From assembly GCF_018492665.1 (NCBI RefSeq), contig NZ_JAFVME010000002.1, positions 98,540-162,539 of the forward strand: a stretch of DNA of 64,000 bases, read 5' to 3'. The translations under genes were made by a program, and so were the position numbers. The notes below the pieces were generated by a model. That model was not told where the DNA came from and made no database searches. It saw nothing but the letters and a program-made list of their open reading frames with translations. The stretch comes from Pedobacter sp. B4-66 (GTDB lineage Bacteria > Bacteroidota > Bacteroidia > Sphingobacteriales > Sphingobacteriaceae). Positions 45,979 to 56,200 of the stretch are shown in pieces; within the stretch, counting starts at the first letter, position 1, and every line of letters begins with the position of its first letter.

Positions 45979-48780
45979 TTATTTCAAATGAGCTTTTAAA
46001 TACTTAGCAGTATAAGATGCTTTTACTGCTAAAAGATCCTCAGGCGTGCCTTCAAAAACAACATTACCACCTTTATCACCACCTTCAGGACCAATATCTA
46101 TTACCCAATCAGCAGATTTTATCATGTCCATATTGTGCTCTATTACTAAAATTGTATTGCCCTGTTCTATTAAAGTATTAAGTGCAATTAAAAGTTTTTT
46201 AATATCATGGAAGTGCAAACCGGTAGTTGGCTCATCAAATATGAACAGGGTTTTATTAGCATTATTTCCTTTGATTAAGAAGGAAGCCAGTTTAATACGC
46301 TGCGCCTCACCACCTGAAAGGGTATTAGAGGATTGACCCAAATGTACATAACCTAAACCCACATCAACCAGAGGTTGTAGTTTGTTTAATATTTTGGGCT
46401 CATTTTTAAAGAATTCTACTGCCTCTTCGATTGTTAAGTCTAAGATATCGGCTACGTTTTTATCCTGATAAGTTACATCAAGTACCTGTTGCTTAAATCT
46501 TCGGCCTCCACAAGTTTCGCATGGCAGGTAAATATCTGCCATAAACTGCATTTCTATTTTAACTTCTCCCTCACCCTGGCAAACATCACAACGACCACCC
46601 TCCACATTAAACGAAAATGCTGCAGGTTTTAGGCTCGCGGCCTTTGAAGCAGGTAAAGCTGAAAACAAAGCTCGTACATCATCCCACGCTTTTACGTAAG
46701 TTACCGGATTAGACCTTGAGGATCGGCCGATCGGGTTTTGATCGACCATTTCAACCTGGCTAACCAATTCATAATTACCGTAAATACCATCATAAGCTCC
46801 TGTTTGTTCTCCAGAGTAATTTCCTATTGCTTTTTGTACAGCAGGGTATAGTATTTTCTTTATTAAACTTGTTTTTCCTGATCCAGAAACTCCACTCACA
46901 ACTGTAAACACACCCAAAGGGAATTTTACATCTATATTTTTAAGGTTGTTTTCTCTGGCACCCTTAATCAGAATATGGTCTTTCCACCCTCTTCTTTTTG
47001 CAGGAATCGAGATTTGCTCCTCACCAGAGAGATATTTTCCGGTTAAGCTATTCTTATCTTTAATGATTTGATCGTATGTACCACTGAAAACAAGGTTACC
47101 GCCATGAGTTCCAGCTTCCGGACCTATATCAATAATATGGTCAGCTGCCTTCATCATTTCCTCCTCATGCTCTACCACAAGAACTGTATTACCTACGTTT
47201 CTAAGTGAAACCAGCACCTCTATCAGCTTATTGGTATCTCTTGGATGTAATCCTATACTTGGTTCATCAAGCACGTATATAGAGCCCACCAGGCTACTTC
47301 CTAACGAAGTAGCAAGATTAATCCGTTGAGATTCACCTCCTGAAAGTGTATTAGACAGCCTGTTAAGTGTAAGATAGCCTAACCCTACATTGTTGAGATA
47401 TAGCACACGACTACTAACCTCGGCCAATAAACGTTTTGCTATTTTCTCATCATTTGATGAAAGGTTTAAATTATCGAAGAAGTTAAGAATAGTTGATAAA
47501 GGCATCAAAACGATATCAATAATAGATTTATCGTTGATTTTTACATACGATGCATCTTTACGTAACCTTGAGCCTTTACAATCAGGACAAGAAGTTTTAC
47601 CTCTATAACGAGACAGCATTACACGGTATTGGATTTTAAAGGTTTGCTCTTCCAGTTCTTTAAAAAAAGCATCAAGTCCTTCAAAATACTTATTGCCCGT
47701 CCATAATAATTTTTGTTCCTTTTCGGTTAATTCATTAAATGGTCTGTGAATCGGGAAGTCAAATTTAGCAGCACCTTTGACAAGCTTAGCAAGCCATTCC
47801 TTCATTTTTTCGCCTCGCCAAGGTGCAATTGCATTGTCGAAAACGCTTTTACTTTTATCAGGAATAACTAAATCTTCATCTATACCTATTACGTTTCCAT
47901 AACCTTCGCACCTTTTACAGGCACCATAGGGGTTATTAAAACTGAAGAAATTTGGAGTTGGTTCGTCGAAACGAATTCCATCAAGCTCAAAACGGTCACA
48001 AAAGTTTGTTAGCTTTCCATCATGGTCTACATAACAATCTCCCTTTCCTTCGAAGAAAGCAGTTTGCACTGAATCAGCTATGCGACTCAAAGTTTCCTCT
48101 TCTGTGTTAACTACAATTCTATCAATCAGAATCTTAATTGTATTTTCGTCTTTTAATTCGAAATCTTTAAAAGATTCATCTTCAAGAATAGCTTCAATTT
48201 TGTGAACTGCATCATTATAAAAAATCCGTAAAAAGCCTTTTTGTAATAGTACTGCTAACTCTTCTTTTACTGATCTATTGTTGTGAGGAAATAAAGGACA
48301 AAATATAGTAACAGTGCTCTCTTCTTCAAGATTAGAGATGAAATCGACTACTGTAGTAACTGTGTCTTTTTTTACCACGTTGCCTGAAATAGGAGAATAC
48401 GTTTTCCCAATTCTGGAGAATAACAGTTTAAGGTAATCATAAATCTCAGTTGAAGTACCTACTGTTGATCGCGGATTTGAGGTGATGACCTTCTGTTCGA
48501 TAGCAATCGCCGGAGCAATTCCTTTTATGTAATCAACATCAGGTTTATTCATCCTACCCATAAACTGACGGGCATAAGAAGACAAACTCTCAACGTATCT
48601 CCTCTGACCTTCAGCGTATAGGGTATCAAATGCTAAAGATGACTTGCCTGATCCCGACATTCCGGTTATTACAACCAGCTTGTTTTTAGGAATTGCTACA
48701 TCTATATTCTTTAGGTTATGAACTCTGGCACCCTTTATGATAATATTTTTGTGTGGATCTTTGTCGATTTCGTTATTCAT
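45979..48780 (-). CDS. uvrA: Excinuclease ABC subunit A
   Basis: 933 residues. Two ABC ATPase halves: Walker A GMSGSGKSS (about 40) and GVSGSGKTS (about 625); signatures LSGGESQRINLA and LSGGEAQRIKLA; Walker B segments YVLDEPSIGLHP and FIFDEPTTGLHF. The second zinc module (CDVCQGEG...LPCETCGG) is complete. The first is not: only the later CKRC pair (GACKRCEGYG) is present, its partner region having a single Cys (NFCDRF). UvrA scans DNA for lesions with UvrB. Shares a transcript with lysE. Promoter at 48846-48853. Confidence 0.95.
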   Translation of the reverse strand: MNNEIDKDPHKNIIIKGARVHNLKNIDVAIPKNKLVVITGMSGSGKSSLAFDTLYAEGQRRYVESLSSYARQFMGRMNKPDVDYIKGIAPAIAIEQKVITSNPRSTVGTSTEIYDYLKLLFSRIGKTYSPISGNVVKKDTVTTVVDFISNLEEESTVTIFCPLFPHNNRSVKEELAVLLQKGFLRIFYNDAVHKIEAILEDESFKDFELKDENTIKILIDRIVVNTEEETLSRIADSVQTAFFEGKGDCYVDHDGKLTNFCDRFELDGIRFDEPTPNFFSFNNPYGACKRCEGYGNVIGIDEDLVIPDKSKSVFDNAIAPWRGEKMKEWLAKLVKGAAKFDFPIHRPFNELTEKEQKLLWTGNKYFEGLDAFFKELEEQTFKIQYRVMLSRYRGKTSCPDCKGSRLRKDASYVKINDKSIIDIVLMPLSTILNFFDNLNLSSNDEKIAKRLLAEVSSRVLYLNNVGLGYLTLNRLSNTLSGGESQRINLATSLGSSLVGSIYVLDEPSIGLHPRDTNKLIEVLVSLRNVGNTVLVVEHEEEMMKAADHIIDIGPEAGTHGGNLVFSGTYDQIIKDKNSLTGKYLSGEEQISIPAKRRGWKDHILIKGARENNLKNIDVKFPLGVFTVVSGVSGSGKTSLIKKILYPAVQKAIGNYSGEQTGAYDGIYGNYELVSQVEMVDQNPIGRSSRSNPVTYVKAWDDVRALFSALPASKAASLKPAAFSFNVEGGRCDVCQGEGEVKIEMQFMADIYLPCETCGGRRFKQQVLDVTYQDKNVADILDLTIEEAVEFFKNEPKILNKLQPLVDVGLGYVHLGQSSNTLSGGEAQRIKLASFLIKGNNANKTLFIFDEPTTGLHFHDIKKLLIALNTLIEQGNTILVIEHNMDMIKSADWVIDIGPEGGDKGGNVVFEGTPEDLLAVKASYTAKYLKAHLK

Positions 48781-48845
48781 TGATTTCGTGATAGAATACT
48801 GCTAATATACCTCAAAAAACGAATATTTGGTTTTTTGGGACATTG

Positions 48846-48853
48846 CAAAAATA
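48846..48853 (-). promoter_or_regulatory. Promoter -7 box of uvrA
   Basis: TATTTTTG on the minus strand matches TAnnTTTG exactly; leader of about 60 bases. Confidence 0.45.
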
Positions 48854-49051
48854 AGGCTCTCAGACCACTTTTATTTTTTTTTAACACTTTTTCTATTGAA
48901 TTCTAATAAAAAAACGCTTCTTTTGAAATAATTAACTGAACAACAACACACCACCATCATAAAAACCAATAGGAGAAATCATATCGAAACAAACATCTAC
49001 TAAGTATTTTTTAGCAATAATAAGAGCAAGGGATTTAGTAAGGATACTCCT

Positions 49052-49627
49052 ATGAAATTACAACAATATAGTGATCAGGATTTGGTGAAGTTATACCTTA
49101 CCGGCAACGAAGCCGTTTTGGAAGAACTTTTAAGAAGACACAAATCAAAAATTTATACGTCAATCTATTTATTGGTTAAAGACCAATACTTAGCGGAAGA
49201 TATATTTCAGGATGCCTTTATTAAGGTTATTAACACATTACGATCTGGACGTTACAATGAAGAAGGTAAGTTTTTACCTTGGGTAATGCGTATTGCGCAT
49301 AACTTGGTTATAGATTATTTTAGACGTGAAAAACGAGGTCCGGTTATTACAAGTGCAGATGGCACTGATGTCTTTAATCTGCTGCAATTTCATGAAGAAA
49401 GTGCGGAGGACAGGATTTTAAGAGATCAAACTCATTTTGATTTAAGGGCAATGATTCATTTACTGCCGGATGATCAGAAAGAAGTTTTAATAATGCGACA
49501 CTACGCCGACCTCAGTTTTAAAGAAATAGCTGATTTAACTGATGTAAGTATAAATACGGCTTTAGGACGTATGAGATATGCTTTGAGCAATCTTCGTAAA
49601 ATGATGAAGGTTAAGGAAGTATCTTAA
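49052..49627 (+). CDS. ECF-type RNA polymerase sigma factor
   Basis: 191 residues with region 2 (AEDIFQDAFIKVINTLRSGRY, then GKFLPWVMRIAHNLVIDYFRREKR) and region 4 (LPDDQKEVLIMRHYADLSFKEIADLTDVSINTALGRMRYAL). No anti-sigma factor gene with a recognisable domain follows; instead a 63-residue protein lies 99 bases downstream. This arrangement differs from stress-type sigma/anti-sigma pairs. The short distance to nth and recA is notable but not proof of a repair role. Confidence 0.9.
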   Translation: MKLQQYSDQDLVKLYLTGNEAVLEELLRRHKSKIYTSIYLLVKDQYLAEDIFQDAFIKVINTLRSGRYNEEGKFLPWVMRIAHNLVIDYFRREKRGPVITSADGTDVFNLLQFHEESAEDRILRDQTHFDLRAMIHLLPDDQKEVLIMRHYADLSFKEIADLTDVSINTALGRMRYALSNLRKMMKVKEVS

Positions 49628-49726
49628 TATCATTAAAAATAAAAAAATATAAATAATTATTGTTAGGGTTAAAATAAATTAATAACAATAGCGTTAATTA
49701 GTAAAACTAATATACGCTTATTGCTT

Positions 49727-49918
49727 ATGATGGAAACCTCTACTTCAGTTAACAAACTAAATTACGAACAGCAAAAACAGGAAATGATTCCTGCAAATGA
49801 TGTTGAACCACAGGATTTATCGTTCTATGAGAACATAAAACCGCAGTTGGACAGCTTAGCTAGAAACCCTTCTGAGACAACGATTTCGAAGATTTTAGCC
49901 TACTCAAGAGCCAAGTAA
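49727..49918 (+). CDS. Small hydrophilic protein of unknown function
   Basis: 63 residues from the ATG at 49727; a second ATG follows directly at 49730. Acidic middle, helical end (NPSETTISKILAYSRAK). No signal peptide, zinc site or membrane segment, so not a classical anti-sigma factor. Its place after the ECF sigma gene, before a strong terminator (49933-49958), suggests the two are one transcript and that it may modulate the sigma factor (inference). Confidence 0.6.
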   Translation: MMETSTSVNKLNYEQQKQEMIPANDVEPQDLSFYENIKPQLDSLARNPSETTISKILAYSRAK

Positions 49919-49932
49919 TTTACAAACGGATT

Positions 49933-49958
49933 AAAGCTGCCAACGTTTTGGCAGCTTT
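49933..49958 (+). terminator. Intrinsic terminator after the ECF sigma operon
   Basis: Perfect 11-base stem AAAGCTGCCAA/TTGGCAGCTTT, loop CGTT, followed by a run of T. Confidence 0.9.
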
Positions 49959-50116
49959 TTTTTATTCTTGTAAATGACAATCATGACTATTACGCATCGA
50001 TTAAAAACTTACTTTTCTCGTTCTTAAAAAGAAGAATGTCGTTAAAATAAAATTGCATGGAATACTTTCATTCGGTGACAATCGGTGCAAAATTGAAAAT
50101 TAAGAGCAAAAATATA

Positions 50117-50124
50117 TAAGTTTG
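50117..50124 (+). promoter_or_regulatory. Promoter -7 box directly at the nth start
   Basis: TAAGTTTG, exact TAnnTTTG match, ending only 3 bases before the ATG at 50128. Transcription would begin at or just past the start codon, so the messenger would be leaderless if this box is used. Confidence 0.4.
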
Positions 50125-50127
50125 CAA

Positions 50128-50808
50128 ATGCTCAAAAAAGAAAGATATAAGCTTTTTGTGTCACATTTTTCTGTAAAGCAGCCTGATGCTGAAACAGAAT
50201 TGCACTATAATAATCCATTTCAGTTGCTTGTTGCAGTTATTTTATCTGCTCAATGTACAGACAAGAGGATAAATCAGGTTACTCCTGCCCTGTTTCAACG
50301 TTTTCCGGATGCGAAAGCATTAGCCGACGTTACTCCTGACATTGTATTTGATTACATTAGAAGTGTAAGCTACCCGAATAACAAAGCAAAACATTTAGTG
50401 GGTATGGCTAAAATATTGCTAAATGATTTTAACAATGTAGTCCCATCTGATGTTGATGATTTGCAAAAAATGCCTGGTGTTGGAAGGAAAACCGCCAATG
50501 TAATTGCATCTGTAATTTACAATGCACCGGCGATGGCTGTGGACACTCATGTTTTTAGGGTTGCAAACCGAATTGGCTTGACCACCGGGAAGACTCCCTT
50601 GGCTGTTGAAAAAGATCTGGTAAAGAATTTACCTGAAGAAACGATACATGTTGCACATCATTGGTTGATATTGCATGGCAGATATGTTTGCCTGGCAAGA
50701 TCTCCAAAATGTAGTATTTGCGAAATCACAAGCTTTTGCAAATATTATCAAAACAAGAATAAAATAACTAAAATATTTAGTGATTTAGAGCCGACAGCAA
50801 AAAAATAA
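50128..50808 (+). CDS. nth: Endonuclease III
   Basis: 226 residues from the ATG at 50128. A helix-hairpin-helix MPGVGRKTANVI includes catalytic Lys121, and Asp139 follows in VDTHVFRVANRIG, matching E. coli Lys120/Asp138. The C-terminal 4Fe-4S loop is intact (Cys188, Cys195, Cys198, Cys204; spacing 6-2-5). It excises oxidised pyrimidines and nicks the abasic site. Stands before recA with a 118-base spacer; each has its own promoter. Confidence 0.95.
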   Translation: MLKKERYKLFVSHFSVKQPDAETELHYNNPFQLLVAVILSAQCTDKRINQVTPALFQRFPDAKALADVTPDIVFDYIRSVSYPNNKAKHLVGMAKILLNDFNNVVPSDVDDLQKMPGVGRKTANVIASVIYNAPAMAVDTHVFRVANRIGLTTGKTPLAVEKDLVKNLPEETIHVAHHWLILHGRYVCLARSPKCSICEITSFCKYYQNKNKITKIFSDLEPTAKK

Positions 50809-50842
50809 TAATTTATTTTGTTATTTTAAATTAAATAATAGT

Positions 50843-50850
50843 TATGTTTG
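50843..50850 (+). promoter_or_regulatory. Promoter of recA
   Basis: TATGTTTG matches TAnnTTTG exactly, and a TTG at 50818-50820 lies 22 bases upstream as a -33 element. The leader to the recA ATG is about 70 bases. I saw no E. coli-type SOS box. Confidence 0.55.
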
Positions 50851-50926
50851 CTAACATAATTAGTAATAAGAAAACCATTTTACGTTAAGAAATGTAAGCC
50901 GTTACTTTCTTACAGAATTTAATAAT

Positions 50927-51946
50927 ATGAGCACAAACGCAAACGCAGACAAATTAAAGGCATTACAGCTTACTTTAGATAAGTTAGAAAAATCATACGG
51001 TAAAGGAACTGTTATGAAATTAGGTGATAATGCTGTAGAGCCTATCGAATCTATTTCGACTGGATCTATTAGTTTAGATATTGCCTTAGGAATTGGCGGT
51101 GTACCAAAAGGAAGGGTTATTGAAATATATGGCCCTGAATCTTCAGGTAAAACAACTTTAGCAACTCATATTATTGCTGAAGCACAGAAAAAAGGTGGCT
51201 TAGCTGCTATTATTGATGCTGAACATGCGTTTGATAAAGGCTATGCAAAAAAATTAGGCGTTGATGTAGATAATTTATTGATATCGCAACCGGATAATGG
51301 TGAACAAGCTTTGGAAATTGCTGATAATCTAATCAGATCTGGTGCAATTGATGTAATTGTTATTGACTCAGTTGCGGCATTGGTACCTAAAGCTGAGATT
51401 GAAGGGGAAATGGGAGATTCAAGAATGGGCCTTCAAGCTCGTTTAATGTCTCAAGCTTTACGTAAATTAACAGGAACTATTGCTAAAACAGGATGTTGCT
51501 GTATTTTCATTAACCAATTACGTGAAAAGATTGGTGTAATGTTTGGAAACCCAGAAACAACAACCGGTGGTAATGCCCTAAAGTTTTATGCTTCTGTTCG
51601 TTTAGACATCCGTAGAACTTCGCAAATTAAAGATTCGGACGAAGTTGCAGGAAACAGGGTTAAAGTAAAGATTGTTAAAAACAAAGTTGCTCCACCTTTC
51701 CGTATTGCTGAGTTTGACATTATGTTTGGCGAAGGAATATCTAAAACCGGTGAAATCATCGATTTAGGTGTTGACTTTAACATCATCAAAAAAGCTGGTT
51801 CTTGGTTCTCTTATGGAGACACTAAACTAGGTCAAGGTAGAGATGCTGTTAAACAGTTATTACTTGATAACCCAGAGTTATCTGAAGAAATTGAAGCAAA
51901 AATTAGAGCTGAAGTTACCGGCGAAAAACTGGAAGAGAAAGCTTAA
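50927..51946 (+). CDS. recA: Recombinase RecA
   Basis: 339 residues. Walker [10 protein letters not shown] (69-77), the LexA/strand-exchange core ([22 protein letters not shown]), L2-region block [17 protein letters not shown], and the C-terminal domain ending in an acidic tail. Mediates homologous recombination and the SOS response. Complete; followed by a strong terminator. Confidence 0.98.
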   Translation: MSTNANADKLKALQLTLDKLEKSYGKGTVMKLGDNAVEPIESISTGSISLDIALGIGGVPKGRVIEIYGPESSGKTTLATHIIAEAQKKGGLAAIIDAEHAFDKGYAKKLGVDVDNLLISQPDNGEQALEIADNLIRSGAIDVIVIDSVAALVPKAEIEGEMGDSRMGLQARLMSQALRKLTGTIAKTGCCCIFINQLREKIGVMFGNPETTTGGNALKFYASVRLDIRRTSQIKDSDEVAGNRVKVKIVKNKVAPPFRIAEFDIMFGEGISKTGEIIDLGVDFNIIKKAGSWFSYGDTKLGQGRDAVKQLLLDNPELSEEIEAKIRAEVTGEKLEEKA

Positions 51947-51957
51947 AAAATTTAAAT

Positions 51958-51995
51958 AAAAGAAGGCGGTATTTTGAAAAATACCGCCTTCTTTT
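51958..51995. terminator. Strong bidirectional terminator after recA
   Basis: Perfect 18-base stem (arms 51958-51975 and 51978-51995), effective loop about 4 bases, with A- and T-runs built into the ends. It serves recA and the convergent small gene at 52012. Confidence 0.88.
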
Positions 51996-52011
51996 ATTTA
52001 AGACCTTTTAC

Positions 52012-52236
52012 TTACTTATAGCTTGGAGCCTGATTATTTGGATTCATACCTGGAGTATTTTTCTCCATAAAATGAGCGTCGATCTTAACAATAGCAACAA
52101 TTGCTATAACCGTCATCAATACCAAAACCACAAGACCTATATAGTTTCTGTTCTTATCTTTCTTAATTAACCAGATTAAAAAGATGATTAATGGCACAAG
52201 CATTAAACCAAAGAAAACAAAACTCATCACACCCAT
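52012..52236 (-). CDS. Small membrane protein of unknown function
   Basis: 74 residues: two membrane helices (about 4-24 and 32-50) joined by a basic loop (KKDKNRN), then a hydrophilic tail (MNPNNQAPSYK). The C-terminus is probably outside the cytoplasm. No family recognised. It lies 18 bases after tsaD on the same strand and is likely co-transcribed with it. Confidence 0.6.
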   Translation of the reverse strand: MGVMSFVFFGLMLVPLIIFLIWLIKKDKNRNYIGLVVLVLMTVIAIVAIVKIDAHFMEKNTPGMNPNNQAPSYK

Positions 52237-52254
52237 AATTATACTTTTTATATG

Positions 52255-53256
52255 TTAAAACTCCATTCTAGATAAAGGTGCAACATCTTGTTCCACAAAA
52301 TCCTTATTTAAATATTTAAAATGACCTGCAATAGCAATCATCGCTGCATTATCAGTGCAATACTGGAAAGCAGGTATATACACATTCCAATTTAGCTCCT
52401 CCGCTAAGGCAGTTAAACCTGCTCTCAGTCCACTATTAGCTGACACACCCCCAGCTATAGCGATCTCCCTAATTCCATATTGCTTTGCCGCTTTCTTTAA
52501 CTTATTTAGCAATATGTGAACTATACTGTGCTGAACAGAAGCACAAATATCATTTAAGTTCTCCGAAATAAAGTTCGGATTCTCCTTTTCCTGATTCCTT
52601 ATAAAATATAAAATGGATGTTTTAAACCCACTAAAGCTATAATTGAGATCTTTAATCTGAGGTTCTCCAAATTTATACGCCAGAGGATTTCCTCCCGCTG
52701 CATATTTATCAATAAGCGGTCCACCTGGATAAGGTAAACTTAAAATCTTAGCTGTTTTATCAAATGCTTCACCCGCTGCATCATCAAGTGTTTCGCCCAC
52801 GATCTCCATATCAAAATGGCTTCTCACGACAACAATTTGAGTATGTCCGCCGGATACTGTTAGACAAATGAAAGGAAATTTAGGTTTAGGATCATCAATA
52901 AAGTGAGCCAAAATATGGGCGTGCATGTGGTTTACCGAGATTAATGGTAAATCTAACGCTAACGCAAATGACTTAGCAAATGAAACACCTACTAATAAAG
53001 ACCCTAGTAACCCCGGTCCTTGAGTAAAAGCAACTGCATTTAGTTCATTTTTACTAACTTTAGCATCGCCTAATGCCTGTTGTATTACCGGAACAATATT
53101 TTGTTGATGAACCCTTGAAGCTAATTCAGGAATTACACCTCCATAATTTTGATGAATTGTTTGGTTTGCAATAACATTGGCAGTAATTTTGCCGTTGTTA
53201 CATATAGCAACGGAGGTTTCATCGCAGGAAGATTCTATAGCAAGTATTACAGACAC
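52255..53256 (-). CDS. tsaD: tRNA N6-threonylcarbamoyladenosine transferase subunit TsaD
   Basis: 333 residues, starting at a GTG; the conserved MSVILAIESSCDET start supports it. Metal-binding HMHAH (His110, His114), the ASKA fold, and SGFKTSILYFI and AGGVSANSGLR blocks are present. With TsaB, TsaC and TsaE it makes t6A37 of ANN-decoding tRNAs. The GTG lies close to the divergent TamB-like gene, whose coding frame is open from within 20 bases of it. Confidence 0.95.
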   Translation of the reverse strand: MSVILAIESSCDETSVAICNNGKITANVIANQTIHQNYGGVIPELASRVHQQNIVPVIQQALGDAKVSKNELNAVAFTQGPGLLGSLLVGVSFAKSFALALDLPLISVNHMHAHILAHFIDDPKPKFPFICLTVSGGHTQIVVVRSHFDMEIVGETLDDAAGEAFDKTAKILSLPYPGGPLIDKYAAGGNPLAYKFGEPQIKDLNYSFSGFKTSILYFIRNQEKENPNFISENLNDICASVQHSIVHILLNKLKKAAKQYGIREIAIAGGVSANSGLRAGLTALAEELNWNVYIPAFQYCTDNAAMIAIAGHFKYLNKDFVEQDVAPLSRMEF

Positions 53257-53279
53257 GTTTATTATTATTAAGCTACAAA

Positions 53280-56200
53280 ATTATTAAAAAACTATTAAAA
53301 ATACTTCTTTGGATCGTTGCATCAGTATTATTACTTGCTGGTGTCATTTTATTTGCAATCCAATTTAGGCCAGTTCAAACATTTGTAGCAAAAAAAGCGG
53401 CCGCATACTTATCTAAAGAGCTTAATACAACGATTTCCTTAACCGGCATATACATAAAACCTTTTAAGTATGTTGTTATAGAAAACCTGCTTGTTCTGGA
53501 TCAGCAGAAAGATACTTTGCTAAATACGCCTAAATTTTTGGTAGATATCAATCGACTTTCGCTCAAAAAACGCATAGTTGACATCAATACTGTGCAAATT
53601 AATAATGGTGCCTTCTTCTTGAAGTCGTACAAAGATAGATCTACTAATCTTGATTTTATTATTGACTATTTTGATTCTGGCCCTCCCACTGTTAAAACTA
53701 AAAAGAAGCCATATAAAGTATCTTTTGATAGGGTTATATTGAATAACATGGATCTGAAGTACAAAAATCAGAGAGTCGACACCATTATAAATGGAGTTAA
53801 CTTTGATGATGTTCATTTGACTAGCTTTAATGGGATCTTTGAAAAGCTAAATACTACAGATCATCTTCTTCAGGCCGACATCAAAAATCTTACTTTTAAA
53901 GAGAAGAGCGGCTTTTACCTTAAAAACCTTACTGCTTTTACTACTGTCGACACGAATGCTATAGAGTTAAAGAACTTAATGTTGGTAACCAACAAGAGTA
54001 GGTTATCTGATTACTTTCAAATGCGGTTTAATAAATACCGTGACTTTAGAGACTACGTGAATAAAGTAAGAATGAAAGCTAATTTTAAGGATAGCCATTT
54101 AGCCTCACGAGACGTTGCCTTTTTTGCTCCGGAATTGAATGATATGAACCTGGAAATTGATGTTGATGGAAAGGTTACAGGTTTAGTTAATAACCTTAAG
54201 GCAAAAAAACTATCCGTAAAAGCTGGAAAAGCAACTTATATAAAAGGTGACTTTATTGTAAAAGGACTACCAAATCTTAAAGAGACATTTATGGATCTTA
54301 AAATAGAGATGGCAGGGACAAATAAAGCCGACCTGGATGAGATACTAACAAGTACAACTGGAAAAAAGACGAAAGTGATCCCTGCTGTCATTGGAAAATT
54401 TGGGAACATCAACTTTAATGGCTCATTTACCGGATTTCAAAATGATTTTATTGCTTATGGAGAGTTTAAAACTAAGCTCGGCAGATTAGTTTCTGATGTT
54501 AACATGAAAATAGATAAGAAAGGGATTCCTTCTTACTCCGGTAATGTTAAATCATTCGACTTCAATTTAGGGAACCTGCTAGATGAGAATATGCTTGGAA
54601 AAATTTCGGCTTCTTTAAATGTACAAGGAAGAGGAACCGAAATAAAAAGTCTATCAGAAAAACTAAATGGAGATATAGAGTACATCGACTTTAATCAGTA
54701 CCGATATAGGAATGTTAAAATTGACGGGACATTTGATAAAAAGTATTTTGATGGTCGCCTGAAAATTAATGACAAGAATGTTCAGCTTGTTTTTGACGGT
54801 GGAGTAAATTTAAATCCCCAATTGCCCGTCTTTAATTTTAAGGCCACAATTAACAATGCGAAGTTAAAAGCCTTAAAACTATACAAAGATTCCTTAAAGG
54901 TTGATGCTACATTTAGCACCAATTTCTCTGGAACTAACCTAAATAACATTCAGGGTAAACTTTTAATTCAACAAATTAGGTTAGATAATGTTAAAGGTAT
55001 TTACAACATTGATTCCGTAGAGCTAAAAGCTGCAGGTATAGGAAAAGATAGAGACCTGACAATTCATTCGGATATCCTAGATGCCAGCTTAAAAGGACAA
55101 TATAACCTGAACACCATTCCTTCATATTACAAAGCACTAGCGAAGAGGTATATCCCTTCTCTTAAAACTGTTGTTCTCCCCTATGGCGATCAAATCTTTC
55201 AGTTCAATCTGAAAATAAAAAGATTTGAACCTATTGCGGAACTTCTTGCCCCGGGCTTATCAATTGAAGATGAGGCAGTTTTTATAGGCAATTTTGACTC
55301 TCCAAACAACATTGCTACTTTAAATGGTTTCATAAAAAAACTAAAATACGATGGTATTACGGCAAACAATATTATCATTGACGAGAATACTTCTGCAAAT
55401 CAGATTCAGGCAATTATAACTTCCGACAGGGTAGATTTAAATGATAGTTTGTACATTAAAAATGTCAACATCTCAAATATCCTTAGAAACGATAGCCTTT
55501 CACTCAACTTAAAACTTGCCAATTCAGATGATGCAAATCAACTGGATTTAAACGGTTTGGTAGAGTTTGCAAATGATACAACGGCTAGGGTTAGCATACT
55601 CCCATCCCAACTCACGGTGAATAATGAAGATTGGAAGATCCAGGAAAAAGTTAGAATTAACTTCCATGAAGGAAAAACAGAGATTACCAATTTTGATTTA
55701 AGCAATGGCAATCAATTACTCACGGTAGATGGAATTCTTTCGGATGATCCAAAAGATCTACTACTTGTTGGATTTAAAAATTTCAGTTTAAAAACAATAA
55801 ATCCTTTTGTTAAAGCATATGGAGTTCAGTTAGCGGGTAACATCAATGGAGAAACTAAGTTATACAACATCCTAAAATCGCCTAAAATAACTGATAACAT
55901 AAAAATTGATTCTTTAGCCTTTAACAGCACTTACATTGGTGATTTAACAGATACTTCATCCTATGATCGCACAAATAATGTAGCGAACATTTACACCAAT
56001 ATAGTCTCTTCCGACAGAGAAACTCTTCGCGTATTAGGAGCTCTGGATCTTGAGAAGAAAGAGATGGACCTGAACATCAACCTTGACAAAAGTGAATTGG
56101 CTATTTTGGAACCCTTTGTTAATGAACTTGTGTCTAATCTTAAAGGTCATATTTCTTCATCTCTAACTGTTAAAGGCCCTTTTAAAAAACCTGAAATCAA

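Noticed and set aside
48969..49053. Complementary ATAGGAG and CTCCTAT, the latter at the ECF sigma start codon
   Set aside because: Seven-base pairing across about 70 bases is weak and may be chance.
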